A DNA stretch of 64,000 nucleotides, taken from Ancrocorticia sp047602305. Its GTDB lineage: Bacteria > Actinomycetota > Actinomycetes > Actinomycetales > Actinomycetaceae. This document shows, piece by piece, positions 33,097-43,900 of this stretch. Numbering within the stretch: position 1 is the first letter of the stretch; every line of letters begins with the position of its first letter. The stretch is from NCBI GenBank assembly GCA_047602305.1, contig JASGHO010000001.1:1984001-2048000 (forward strand), read 5' to 3'. The position numbers and the translations under genes are program-made. The notes under the pieces were generated by a model. That model worked only from the letters and a program-made list of their open reading frames with translations, searched no databases and had not been told where the DNA came from.

Positions 33097-35751
33097 TCAC
33101 TGCCCGCGGTAGATGGCGATTGTCTCCATGCCGGTGCCGAAGAAGTCACCAACAAATCGGGCATCAAATTCCCTGCCGAAGTTGAATGCACGATCTGCAG
33201 GTCCACCATCCAAGGTCTCCTTGACAAAGATCTTGGCGCCACGCGCCACGGCCACGTCGTCGATCGGCTCGCCGTTGAACTCGCCAATCAGCGGCAGATC
33301 GTCCGCGCGTCCAAAGTTGAACGCCTTGTCGGCGCCGCCGCCGGAGAGCTCGTTACGGAGAAGGAACTGTGCCCCGCGGCGCACGCCGAGCGAGTCGCGC
33401 CCGTCTCCATCCCAGTCGCCTGCGATTGGAACATCTGTGGGGCGTCCATAGCGCAGCGTCAGGTCCGGTGCGTCGGTAAACGTTCCCCTATTGGTGTTGT
33501 AATAAACGTTGAAGACGTTCGTTCCTTCGCCGCGCAGCACAAGGTCGGCGATGCCGTCGCCATTGAAGTCGCCGGCCACGGCGGTATCGCCATCCTTCCC
33601 CAGGGTGAAGGTGTCTCTCCCTGTGCCCACCCGGTTCCTATTCAGGAACGTGTACTCGTTGGCGGTGCCCAACGCGAAGGTCGCGACGCCGTCGCCATCC
33701 CAATCTCCCACGAGGTACTGTCCAGCGACGGGCAGCGTCATTGCGTACTCGGCAATCGGCTGCCCCAGCTCGTCGGCGAAGAGCGTGTTGCCATCCTTAC
33801 CCTCGAGGGGAGTCACTTCCTTGGGCACGGGAATAACTTCCCCAACCTTCACCGGGATCGTCAACTCGGTGGGTCCGGCAATGATCGTGAGATCGTGAGC
33901 ACCGGGTTCAATATTCAGGGGAACCCAGACCTCCACGGAGGCCTGCCCGGTCTGGTCAAGATTCGGGGTGACCGTGTTGTCGATAGCACCCTCACCAATC
34001 TTCACGCCGTCAAGCAGTACTTCCGCCACGGTGGGCAGCGGCTGGTCCTTCCCCTCGTAGGTCATGGAGAGGGAAGCCAGCTCAATCACAGCGACTGAAT
34101 TCTCGAACAGCTTGTCCTCACCCGTGATGGCAATGCCGCGCTGGGAGTAGTCGATGGTCTGGCCGTCGTTGTCGCGCAGGAAGTCATTGAACACATCGTT
34201 GTCGATGAGTCCGGTCTTCAGGTAGTTCTCGCCTTCCTTGAACACGTTGAAGCCGTCTCCGCCTGCCACAAGGAAGGAGTTGGAGGCGACGGTGTACATC
34301 GTTTCGGTGTCCGTGGGATCGAGAAGCTCCCCGTCCACGAAGACCTGCTTGATGTGGCTACCGAACTCGGCGGCCGGGTCGTAGGTGTAGCGCAGGGTGT
34401 CGGAAATACCCAGTTGCAGCATGGGGCGCGAGGTTTGTGTGGTTTCATGCGACCACTGCTGTTCCAGCAGGGTGTAGACCTGCGCGGCAGAGATATCCAC
34501 GATGCCGTAATCGTTGCCGAACGGCTGGGCGGAGAACGACTCCTGGAACGTCACGACGCCGTCGTTATTCGCGTCAACTTCACCGCGCACACCACCGGGG
34601 TTCATGATGCCGAAGTCTGCCTGGCGAGCCATCGTCTGCGAGTACTCGTAGAACGCCTGGGCGATGAGGTTGCCCGCCGTCATTTCGGTACCGCGGTTGG
34701 CTCCGAGATCAGTTCCGTCATTGGTGGCACGGTCGGCACTGCCAACGATGTTGGCAACGGGCACCGCGCCCCTCTCCTGCGAGACGGCCAGGGCGCTCGC
34801 GTACTTTGCACAGATGGTCGGGTTCGCCTCGGGCGTGTTCTCGCACTTGATTGGCAGCAGCGCCACCGGCGTGTTCTCATCGATCTTGTCCGCCACAAGT
34901 TCGATGACGTCGGCTTCCGCCTGCACCACGTTCTTGTCGGCGTCGAGTTGCAGCTTGAAGTGACCAAAGGCCTTGCCGTACTCACCGGGTTCGATGACGG
35001 GCGCACCCGTTGCCGTGGTCTCCTTGTCCTTGAAGTGCGTGTGACCAGCGACGACGGCGTCGACGTCGGCCCCAACCTCACGGGAGATACTGGCCGTTTC
35101 GTGAATCAGGGCGACGACGACGTCAGCCTCGCCGTTCGATTCGTCACCGTCCTTGAGCAGTGCCGCCTGGGCATCCACCGCCGCCACGGGGTCAGTGACA
35201 GTCAGTCCGGTGATGCCGGTGGGATTGACAAGTGTGGGGAGCTGGTCGGTGACGGCACCGATGAATCCCACCTTCACACCCGAGGCTGTCTCAATGATGG
35301 TGTGGGGAGCCAGGGGCGCCTTCGGTTCCCCAATGTTCGAGACGAGGTACTCGTAGGCCGATTCAACAGCAACCCGATTGACGAGATCGTCATATCCCTT
35401 ATCAAACTCGTGGTTACCCGTTGAGGAGACCTGCAATCCCATCGTGGACAGGATGTCCATCGTGGGGCTGTCCTTGTCGATGGCGGAGATGAAGGCGGAT
35501 CCTCCCACCAAATCGCCGTTGGCGGCAAAAAGGAAGCCCTCCTCATTGGAGGCCTTGATCGCCTTGAGTGCATTATCGAGCTTTGCTGCATTCTCGATGT
35601 GGCCATGGAAATCGGAAATCGCGACGATGTCGAGGGTGATGGTGCCGTCATTGGGGGCGGCGCCTGCCGGGAGAGCAAAGCCGGTCGCGGAAAGGGAGAG
35701 GGCCGCGAGGGCTCCGATCGAACGCCCAGCACGGCGTTTGAGGTCGGACAT
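33097..35751 (-). CDS. Secreted 5'-nucleotidase/2',3'-cyclic phosphodiesterase family protein, paralogue 2
   Basis: 884 aa, same architecture as its neighbour. Signal peptide 1-31 (...FALPAGA); D47-F-H49-G-H51, NGD (78-80), GNHEFDKG (112-119), AGHTHFKD; nucleotidase domain with NPGGVRGEVD, FGNDYGIVDISAAQVYTLLEQQW and GGDGFNVFKEG; an Ig-like linker with KVGEVIPVPKEVTPLEGKDGNTLFADE; then FG-GAP-like repeats (VGDWDGDGVATFALGTANEYTF ... AGDFNGDGIADLVLRG). The two share gene order and a conserved leader (GTCCGTATCTTTG...GAGAAGGAA), so they arose by tandem duplication including the promoter region. Role: extracellular nucleotide breakdown for purine and phosphate supply, or blunting of host ATP/adenosine signals (inference). 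Confidence 0.93.
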   Translation of the reverse strand: MSDLKRRAGRSIGALAALSLSATGFALPAGAAPNDGTITLDIVAISDFHGHIENAAKLDNALKAIKASNEEGFLFAANGDLVGGSAFISAIDKDSPTMDILSTMGLQVSSTGNHEFDKGYDDLVNRVAVESAYEYLVSNIGEPKAPLAPHTIIETASGVKVGFIGAVTDQLPTLVNPTGITGLTVTDPVAAVDAQAALLKDGDESNGEADVVVALIHETASISREVGADVDAVVAGHTHFKDKETTATGAPVIEPGEYGKAFGHFKLQLDADKNVVQAEADVIELVADKIDENTPVALLPIKCENTPEANPTICAKYASALAVSQERGAVPVANIVGSADRATNDGTDLGANRGTEMTAGNLIAQAFYEYSQTMARQADFGIMNPGGVRGEVDANNDGVVTFQESFSAQPFGNDYGIVDISAAQVYTLLEQQWSHETTQTSRPMLQLGISDTLRYTYDPAAEFGSHIKQVFVDGELLDPTDTETMYTVASNSFLVAGGDGFNVFKEGENYLKTGLIDNDVFNDFLRDNDGQTIDYSQRGIAITGEDKLFENSVAVIELASLSMTYEGKDQPLPTVAEVLLDGVKIGEGAIDNTVTPNLDQTGQASVEVWVPLNIEPGAHDLTIIAGPTELTIPVKVGEVIPVPKEVTPLEGKDGNTLFADELGQPIAEYAMTLPVAGQYLVGDWDGDGVATFALGTANEYTFLNRNRVGTGRDTFTLGKDGDTAVAGDFNGDGIADLVLRGEGTNVFNVYYNTNRGTFTDAPDLTLRYGRPTDVPIAGDWDGDGRDSLGVRRGAQFLLRNELSGGGADKAFNFGRADDLPLIGEFNGEPIDDVAVARGAKIFVKETLDGGPADRAFNFGREFDARFVGDFFGTGMETIAIYRGQ

Positions 35752-35820
35752 GGTGATTCCTTCTCGTCAAAGATACGGACATCACCAGACTATCCGGAAA
35801 ACGTCGCCCAGGACACATGC

Positions 35821-35861
35821 AGACGGGGCGAATATGGCATTGCGCCACATTCGCCCCGTCT
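35821..35861 (-). terminator. Hairpin downstream of gdhA
   Basis: 18-nt arms (35821-35838 / 35844-35861) with one mismatch and a 5-nt loop, 20 nt beyond the gdhA stop. Confidence 0.65.
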
Positions 35862-35880
35862 CACCCAAATGGTTAAATTA

Positions 35881-37218
35881 TCAGCAGATTCCCTGCTCCA
35901 ACATAGCATCGGCAACCTGGCGGAAACCGGCAGCATTGGCACCGAGGACGTAGTCTCCGGGAGCGCCGAACTCTTCTGCGGTGGCGAGGCAGGTGTCGTG
36001 AATATCAATCATGATGTTGTCGAGCCTGTTCGCGACATCCTCGAAATCCCACTGCTGACGCACGTCGTTCTGCTGCATTTCCAGAGCGGAGGTGGCCACG
36101 CCACCGGCGTTTGCTGCCTTGCCGGGAGCGAACATGATGCCGGCGCTCTTGTAGACGTCAATCGCCTCGGGGGTCGAGGGCATGTTGGCGCCTTCGGCTA
36201 CGAGCTGGACACCGTTGGCCGCAAGCTTGCGGGCGTCGTCGTTCGTGATCTCGTTCTGGGTTGCACACGGCAGGGCGACGTCGGCGTCAATGCCCCACAC
36301 CTTCTTGCCGGAGCGGAACTGGGCGCCGGGGCGGCGGGCGACGTAATCGGAGACGCGGCCGCGGCGGACTTCCTTGACGTCCTTGAGCAGCTCAAGATCG
36401 ATACCAGCCGGATCGTAGACGGCGCCGGAGGAATCGGAGATGGAAACGACGTTGGCGCCGAGGGACTGGGCGCGCTCGATGGCGTAGATGGACACGTTGC
36501 CGGAACCGGAAACGATGACCGTCTTGCCATCAAGGGACTCGCCCTTGGTCTCCAGCATCGACTGTGCGAAACGGACCGTGCCGTAACCTGTGGCCTCGGT
36601 GCGGGCGAGCGAGCCACCCCACTTGAGGGACTTTCCGGTGAGCACGCCGGCGTCGAAACGGTTGGTGAGGCGCTTGTACTGGCCGAAGAGGTAACCGATT
36701 TCGCGGCCACCCACGCCGATGTCACCGGCGGGGACGTCGGTGTTCGGGCCGATGTGGCGATGCAGCTCGGTCATGAAGGACTGGCAGAAGCGCATGACTT
36801 CGAGGTCCGACTTGCCGTGGGGATCGAAGTCCGAACCACCCTTGCCGCCACCGATCTGCTGGCGGGTGAGGGCGTTCTTGAAGATCTGCTCGAAGCCAAG
36901 GAACTTGATGATGCCGAGGTTGACCGAGGGGTGGAAGCGGAGGCCACCCTTGTACGGGCCGAGAGCCGAGTTGAACTCGACGCGGTAGCCGCGGTTGACG
37001 CGAACCTGACCCTTGTCGTCCACCCACGGAACTCGGAACATGATCTGGCGCTCGGGCTCAACGATGCGCTCCAGAACGGCGAGATCAAGGTACTCGGGGC
37101 GGGAGACGATGACCTTTTCCAGGGACTCAATGACTTCGTGAACGGCTTGGTGGAACTCCGGCTCGACGGGATTGCGCGAGACGACGGCCTCATAAATTCG
37201 TTCTAGTCGCTGATCCAT
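35881..37218 (-). CDS. gdhA: NADP-specific glutamate dehydrogenase
   Basis: 445 aa hexameric GDH making glutamate from 2-oxoglutarate and ammonia. Substrate-binding motifs YKGGLRFHPSVNLGIIKFLGFEQIFKNALT and GGGKGGSDFDPHGKSDLEVMRFCQSFM; nucleotide fold VIVSGSGNVSIYAIERAQSLGA; ATGYG. Size and pattern are those of the bacterial biosynthetic (NADPH) type. Monocistronic, between the nucleotidases and the divergent fimbrial locus. No regulatory motif recognised. Confidence 0.96.
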   Translation of the reverse strand: MDQRLERIYEAVVSRNPVEPEFHQAVHEVIESLEKVIVSRPEYLDLAVLERIVEPERQIMFRVPWVDDKGQVRVNRGYRVEFNSALGPYKGGLRFHPSVNLGIIKFLGFEQIFKNALTRQQIGGGKGGSDFDPHGKSDLEVMRFCQSFMTELHRHIGPNTDVPAGDIGVGGREIGYLFGQYKRLTNRFDAGVLTGKSLKWGGSLARTEATGYGTVRFAQSMLETKGESLDGKTVIVSGSGNVSIYAIERAQSLGANVVSISDSSGAVYDPAGIDLELLKDVKEVRRGRVSDYVARRPGAQFRSGKKVWGIDADVALPCATQNEITNDDARKLAANGVQLVAEGANMPSTPEAIDVYKSAGIMFAPGKAANAGGVATSALEMQQNDVRQQWDFEDVANRLDNIMIDIHDTCLATAEEFGAPGDYVLGANAAGFRQVADAMLEQGIC

Positions 37219-37906
37219 GGATTCTCCTCAACCAATACATTCAAAGAGCCGATCGACCCTCTGTGTTTCGGATCTTTTTCAACCCGATTTCGCTGCTTTT
37301 TCTACCGGACGGCAAAACCAACCTAACAGCTTGTCCACGATAGGAACACAAAAACCGCGTGGTTAAGCCGAAAAATGGCGTGGCCAGACCGTGGTCTACC
37401 GCGCGCACGCCCACAATATGAGACACCAAGGGCTTGTTTCGGCTGCTTTTCAAGCGTGTTACGGCAGATCTGGCGTGATCTGTTCAATAAATCACAGAAG
37501 GTCTGGCAGACCACGGCGGGTGGGGGTCCGGGTAGGCGTGAGGGTGGGGGCGTGGGTGGGCGTGAGGGTGGACAAAAACTCTTGGGGCACCCACTCACGG
37601 CACCGAGTTCATGGATTGACACGGGGTGATTATCCGGCGCGATTAGTGGCAACATACGCCGTGGAAATTGGCGCCGACACCATAGCCTTGTCACCCATAA
37701 CCCACTGATTTTCACTACATACTGTCCTCTTATTCGACACTTGACCAGCCATTATGGAAATTTTGGTGACCAAATAGTGGATAGCCTTCGGGGTATTTAT
37801 GAAATAGTTATGACTTATCGTGCAAATGTGGTTACACTCTGAGCCAGTCAATGTAATTTCATTACTTTTTTAAATGGCAGTTTTGTAGGCGTTATAGGAG
37901 GAATTT
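37219..37906. other. 688-bp intergenic region upstream of fimbrial locus
   Basis: Contains the divergent promoters of gdhA and the fimbrial genes. No gene recognised. The sequence shifts from GC-rich with a GGTGGGGGYGTGGGTGGG-type G-rich run (about 37518-37572) to a markedly AT-rich stretch (about 37730-37900). The AT-rich part includes TTATGA and TACACT about 18 nt apart near 37810-37838, a possible weak promoter. Short inverted pieces GCCAGACC / GGTCTGGC occur at about 37382 and 37500. Confidence 0.5.
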
Positions 37907-40900
37907 GTGGTTAAGTATCACCGGTTCCGGTCATCGTTGGTCATGCTTTTGTGTGTGGCCGTAGCGGTCACTGGATTGTTGTCTCCCCTTCCTGTGGCGT
38001 TTGCTGCTGGCAAGAATCCTTATGCTTCGACGATTATTACGAAGATGGTTGATGGCACCGGGCATGATGATCCCGCCACGCAGACTTTCGTTAATCGCAG
38101 GAACGGTTTCAACCCGGGTGATAACACTCCCACTGATGGTGTGGTGTCCTCTCGTGACACGGTCACCTATTCCGCGGAAACTCGCCTTGAGGCCTCAGCT
38201 GCACGCTCGATTGATGTGGCGTTCACCGTACCTGCCCATCTGGTGTTCGATCCTGAACTCAATACCTCGCTGTGTGTGAAGAACCAGTTTGTGGAAGGTA
38301 CATTCACGGGCACTGCTACCGCACCCAAATGTACATATGAAGCAAAGCGCGGCCAGCCGGTGACGGTGAAGTCAATTCTCACTCTCACGGCCAAGGACAC
38401 GGCCGGCGCGGTCCAGACGGGCCAGGTTGTCAAGGTCACCACCGCACTGTCCGGTGAGGAAGCCTACGACAAGAGTGAGGCCGACCCGGTCACGGTGGTG
38501 TCTGCTCCTGCCGCAGATCTGGTGATTCGTCCCTCCGAATGCACCGAGGTGGGAGTGTGTGCGGCACAGGCCTCGACCGTGACGCAGCGGCACTTCCTCG
38601 TGTACCCGGTGGCCTTGATGGGGCCGGGTTCTCGTAACACCAAGGGCGTCTCGATTGCCACCCCGTGGACCGCCACCCTTGATGTGAGTTCCTTCCCTGC
38701 CAGTTTCACCTGGATCGTGGACGGGGTATCGGTGACCCCGCAGGGCGGCAAGATCAGCCTCAGCAGCCAGGACGCCAAAACAGTCAAGATTGAGTTCGAT
38801 GCCGGTAATGACTCCTGGGGCGGCACTCTCGACTTTGGTGACGAGAAGCAGTATCCCGTTGGCTTGACGGTACCCAAGAGCGCCTTCAAGAGCGCTAACT
38901 TCCAGAACAACGGTAGCGGCTGGGAGCCCGGTCAGGGCGAGGGGCGTAACCATAACACAGGCAACGCTCGCGATACCGGGGCCCGGGAAGGCTACATCTA
39001 CAAGAACAACGACTGGACTGCTTCGCGCGCTTACCGCCGCCATCCCCCGAGCCCTCCCGGACCCTTCGGCAAGGACGTTGCACGTCCGTGGGACAATACC
39101 CAGACGCTGTGGGAATCCGGTAATCGCAGCTTTGATGCCGGACGAAGCATCGAGGCACTGGATGACCTTCCCGCAGATTCCGAGATCAAGTACAACCATG
39201 TGGCCGTTGGCACGGATATTCTCACAAGACTAGTGATCAATACTCACGGTGTGGGTATGCCCGCCGCAGCTAGCACTCCCATCACGGTCTCTGACACCTG
39301 GAACTCGGCCCATTTTGATGCCACCGCTCCGGTTGTGGTCAAGCTTCCGGACGGCACCATCATGACCGGCGGCTACAAAGTCCAGTGGTCACGCACCGCC
39401 ACAGGTACCGCCACAGCTGATCCGGGCGTGACGGCGGGTTGGGTAACTCAGACTCGCCCTCTCGCGGGCGCCCAAGCTGTACGAGTGATATTCAACGGGC
39501 TGCCCACGGGTTCCACGAATCCTTCCGCGGGTAGGTACGTGGTTGAGGTACCTCAAAAGGTGAAAGATCCCTTCGTCTCCCCGTTACCCATTACGATGCG
39601 TGACCGCATGTACGCCAAGGCCGGTCAGAATCCTCCCGCTGCTATAGAGGAAGAAGCGTTGATACCGGTGACTCCGGGTTTGCCAAAGACTTCGGTAACC
39701 GTGGAGCGGACCAGCGATGCCACCGTGGATCGTGAAACTGGCGAAGCAAAGTTCACCATCCTCCCCGACGTTCAGGGCCATGTCTCCACCACGCTTCCTT
39801 TCGAAGGTACAGTGACCCTGTCACTCGACCCGTGCATGACCTCCTTCACTCTCGACGACGACGCCTGGGAGATCGTCTCCGGACCTGAGCTGGGCTCGGG
39901 CTGCGGCACCAACAATCCGCAACCCGGCAGCGTCGTACTGCGTCCCAAGGGCGGCTCGGTTGCCCCTGGCCCCCTTGATGACGAGGGAAAGTCGAAGCTT
40001 CCTCCCATCAACGTCACCACCAAGATCTCTGAAAAGGCCTCCGGTGACGTCAACCTCTCAGCCACGTGGGATCTGGACAAGCAGGGTGATCTCTCCTGGA
40101 CCGACGAAGAAGTACCACCCGCAGCGGACACCGACACCGTATTCGCCCAGCCCATTGCCACCACGACGGAACGTTTGACGACGTCGACGCCGCGCGAGGA
40201 GTTCGGTGACCCGTTGCGCTGGCGTGCCATCGTCTCCGCACTCGAATCCGGTGAAGCCACCCCATCCGAAACAGTCATCGTGCTCCCCGGACGCGGCAAC
40301 GATGCAGCCTTGCTTGATGAACTAGAAGAGGTTACCGGCAACACCACCTACCGCGCCGACCCGGACAACCCGCGCGAGTCGAGCTTCCACGGCACCTACA
40401 CACTCGGTTCAGCAACAATCTCCACGCAGGATTCAGCTGCGGGCACGCAGCTGCTCTGCACCAGCAAGAACACACCTAATTTTGATCCGAAGCAGTCTGG
40501 CGCGAACTGGTCGACCACCTGTGGGCCGAACACCACCGCGATCAAGATTGTCCAGCCTGGCGGGAGCGATAACAACGGTATCTCGACGATCGATATCGAG
40601 CTACACCCTGTCAACAACCATCCCGGGGATATCTACCTCATGTGGATCGGTGCGGTGAACGTGGCTGATCCGGTCGACCCACGTAAGGCCATGCACTGGC
40701 CCGTCTATGACGAGATCGTCGCCTCCGATGTCTCGGGCATCGTCTACTGGGACATGAGCGGTACCGGCAATGATTACGACCCGGCCTACAAAAACGCCCA
40801 GGGACAGACCGTGGGCTCACCACCCATCGCGGGCGCCACACTACGGTTGCTCGATTCCAACGACAACCCCGTCAAGGATTTCAACGGTAACGACGCAGTC

Positions 40901-43900
40901 ACCACAAGCGGCACCGATGGGCGCTACTCCTTCCCCGGTCTGCACTCCCGCCAGGGCACGAAGGTGCGCATCTCCAACTATCCGACGAGCACGAACTCGC
41001 CGGTGTTCGGCAACGGCAAGAACCTGACAGTGGATCAGCTGTTTGCTTACAACAAGCAGAGCGGCAAGGACAACGCGACGCCGCTCTCAACAGCCTTCGA
41101 TATTCCCCGTGATGACAGCGTGAAGAACATCAACTTCGGCTTCTACGCGGCGGACCCCTATGTGGATCTGGAGAAGGAAGCGTCCCCGGTGAACTGCCCG
41201 ACGGACGGCAACGTGTGCGATATTAGCTGGCGCGTCACCATCAAGAACGGTGGCAACACTCCGCTCACGGGCGGCAAGCTCACAGATACCGCAAGCAAGG
41301 AGATCTACGACCTCGAAGTGATCCCCGACGATACCAAGGTCGTGCAGGCGGCAGGCACCCGCTTCAATGGCTATGCGCTGACGGACAAGGGCGAGGTATG
41401 GGCCTGGGGCAGCAACTATGCCGGCGAGCTCGGCAATGGCTCCACGACTGGGGCCGCGGCCTACTCTGCGGTCCCGGTACGAGTGCCCATCAACGAAGAA
41501 GTGAAGCAAATCTTCGCCAATGAGGACGGATATCGAGGTGCAGCCAGAGCCGCTGCGGTGACGGCGAGTGGCAAGCTGTACACCTGGGGTAACAAAGTCA
41601 CCACACCGGTGCCTGCAGGTAGTGATACACCGGTGCAGGTGCCCCTACCCGCAGGTACTGAGATTAGGGAGATGATCCTCGGCGAGACCAGCTATGTGGT
41701 GACGAAGAGCGGAGCACTGTATGCCTGGGGCAGGGGTAATCTTGGCCAGCTGGGTAATGGTGGCACTGCGAATGCGACAAGCCCGGTGAAGGTGAACCTT
41801 CCCGCAGCCGTGGCAAAGTTCGAATTTGTGGAGGGCACGGCTACGGCACTACTCACCGACGGGCGTCTTTACAACTGGGGAAACAACGGTGGAGGGCAGA
41901 TCGGCAATGGAACGAACAACGACAATCAGCTCACGCCTCTGCTGGTGCTGAGCAATGTCAGAAGTTTCAGCGCCCCCCACAATACCCGGAACTTTATGGT
42001 CGCGGTGACAACGAGCAACCAGCTCTGGGGCTGGGGATATGCTAACGACGGTACAACTTGGGGCAACGGATCCCCAACGACGGAGACCAAGAAGCTGAAA
42101 CCGACGCTGCTACGCAGCGGTGTGAAGCAGGCATCGGTCGGTACCGGCGATACGGTTAAGGCACTGTTCGAGGTGCGCACCGACGGCTCCGTGTGGGCGA
42201 GCGGCAAGGGAATCAATGGTCAGCTCGGCACAGGTAATGCGACCGACCGCAACACCGCCGTGCGCATCATCCCGGCTAGCGCTGGTATCACCGAGGTTTT
42301 CGGTGGTCTGCAGGGCGGCCACGCGCTCGGTGCCGACGGGCGGCTCTGGGGCTGGGGCAGCAATGTCTACGGTGCGGTCGGCGACGGCCGGATCTGGCCG
42401 GAGTATACCGCCGGAGACACAGACCTGACACCCTACCAGCAGCTAACGCCGAAGGTGGTGCTGACCAGTGTCACCGAATTCGAGACACAGATCGATGGCA
42501 AGGTCGCGGTCACGCCTATGCGCGGCGCTATCGAGACAGGGAGCTATCAGGTCGCCAAGGCGAAGCTCGCCTCGGGAGAGATCAAGGCCTGGGGCGGTGC
42601 CGGTGGCGGTGCCGCGTCATTCCCAAATCGGTCTACAACCTCGCTGCCGATCTCGGCGACCTCAGTCACTGTGGCACGAGGTGGTGATGTGGTGCTCACT
42701 GGTTGGGGCACGCTCAACCTCGGTGCCGACGGCGGCTTGACTGCCTGGGGTGCCAACGGACCGCGAGATGGCAAGGGGTTCCACACGGGTACCGGACGTC
42801 TCGGCACCGGTGGCACGGCCGATGCACTGACCGCACCCGCTCGCGTCTCTCCTGAGTGGTTGCGTGAGCGGTATTCGCCTGTGGCTTCGGGGGCCAATGG
42901 TGGGTTTGTTGATCGTACGTATCGGGTTCCGACTATTCAGCCGGGTGGGGAGCGGAGCTTTATCGTGCGGGGCAAGGTGAACAAGCCCAAGCCTTCGACT
43001 GGTATGAATGTGGGTAATCAGGCCTGGTTCACCTCGAACGAGGTCACGCGCGTGAAGCCGAAGCTGAACGCTCTTCCGGCGTGGGCGGCAGCGAACCCTA
43101 CGGCTTTTGGTAAGTGGACAGGTAATACCACGGGCAATGGTAGCCAGGGCGTGACGGGTACTGGGTGTTCGGTGAACCCACAGGTTGTTACGGGTGCGGG
43201 TGCTTGGTCTGATCCGCGGTGGCAGGCCCCGCAGTGGGCGTCTGGTGCTCAGCTCTCGGGTGATGTCTGTGACCAGGTGTATGCCGGGGTACCGGCCTCT
43301 ACCCAGGCGATGGGCTCGTTGCAGGGCGTGGTATGGCATGACAGTATCCGGGCCACGGCAGCGAATTCGACTGCTAATGGTAATGGTGCGAGCCTGGGCG
43401 GCTATGACACCACCGAGCAGCTGGTCTCCAATGTCAAGGTGACCCTATGGAAGGGCGCTATTGGTGAGGGCGTCAAGCTCGGTGAGCAGCTCACGAGTAT
43501 GGGTGGTCCAGCCGTGCGTATGGTGGGGACGAATGTTGCTCCCGCGGTGGCTTACGCTAACCGTGCTGGCTCCTACCGTTTCGACAACCTGTTGCCGGGC
43601 ACCGATTATTATGTGACCTTCGAGCCCACGGAGCAGTCGCGTCTACACGCCGCCAACGCGACTGCTACTGATGCGGGTGTGCCGTTGCCTGAGGGCCAGA
43701 ACTGGGTCTTCACCACTATGAGTACCGGTATCCCCACCAGTACCACTACCGCTACCGGTGGTAAGCCGACCTTGAATGGGCGGTCCAGTGCCAATCCGGC
43801 CACAGGGACCACCGGGGCGTTGACCGTGGTGGCTAATCAGACCCTGTCGCCTGTCAACGCTGGCCTGTATGGGGTCAAGCCAAGCATTGAGGTGGTTAAG

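Noticed and set aside
35599..37206. 535-aa plus-strand open frame
   Set aside because: Antisense of gdhA and the nucleotidase start; no ribosome site or recognisable domain.
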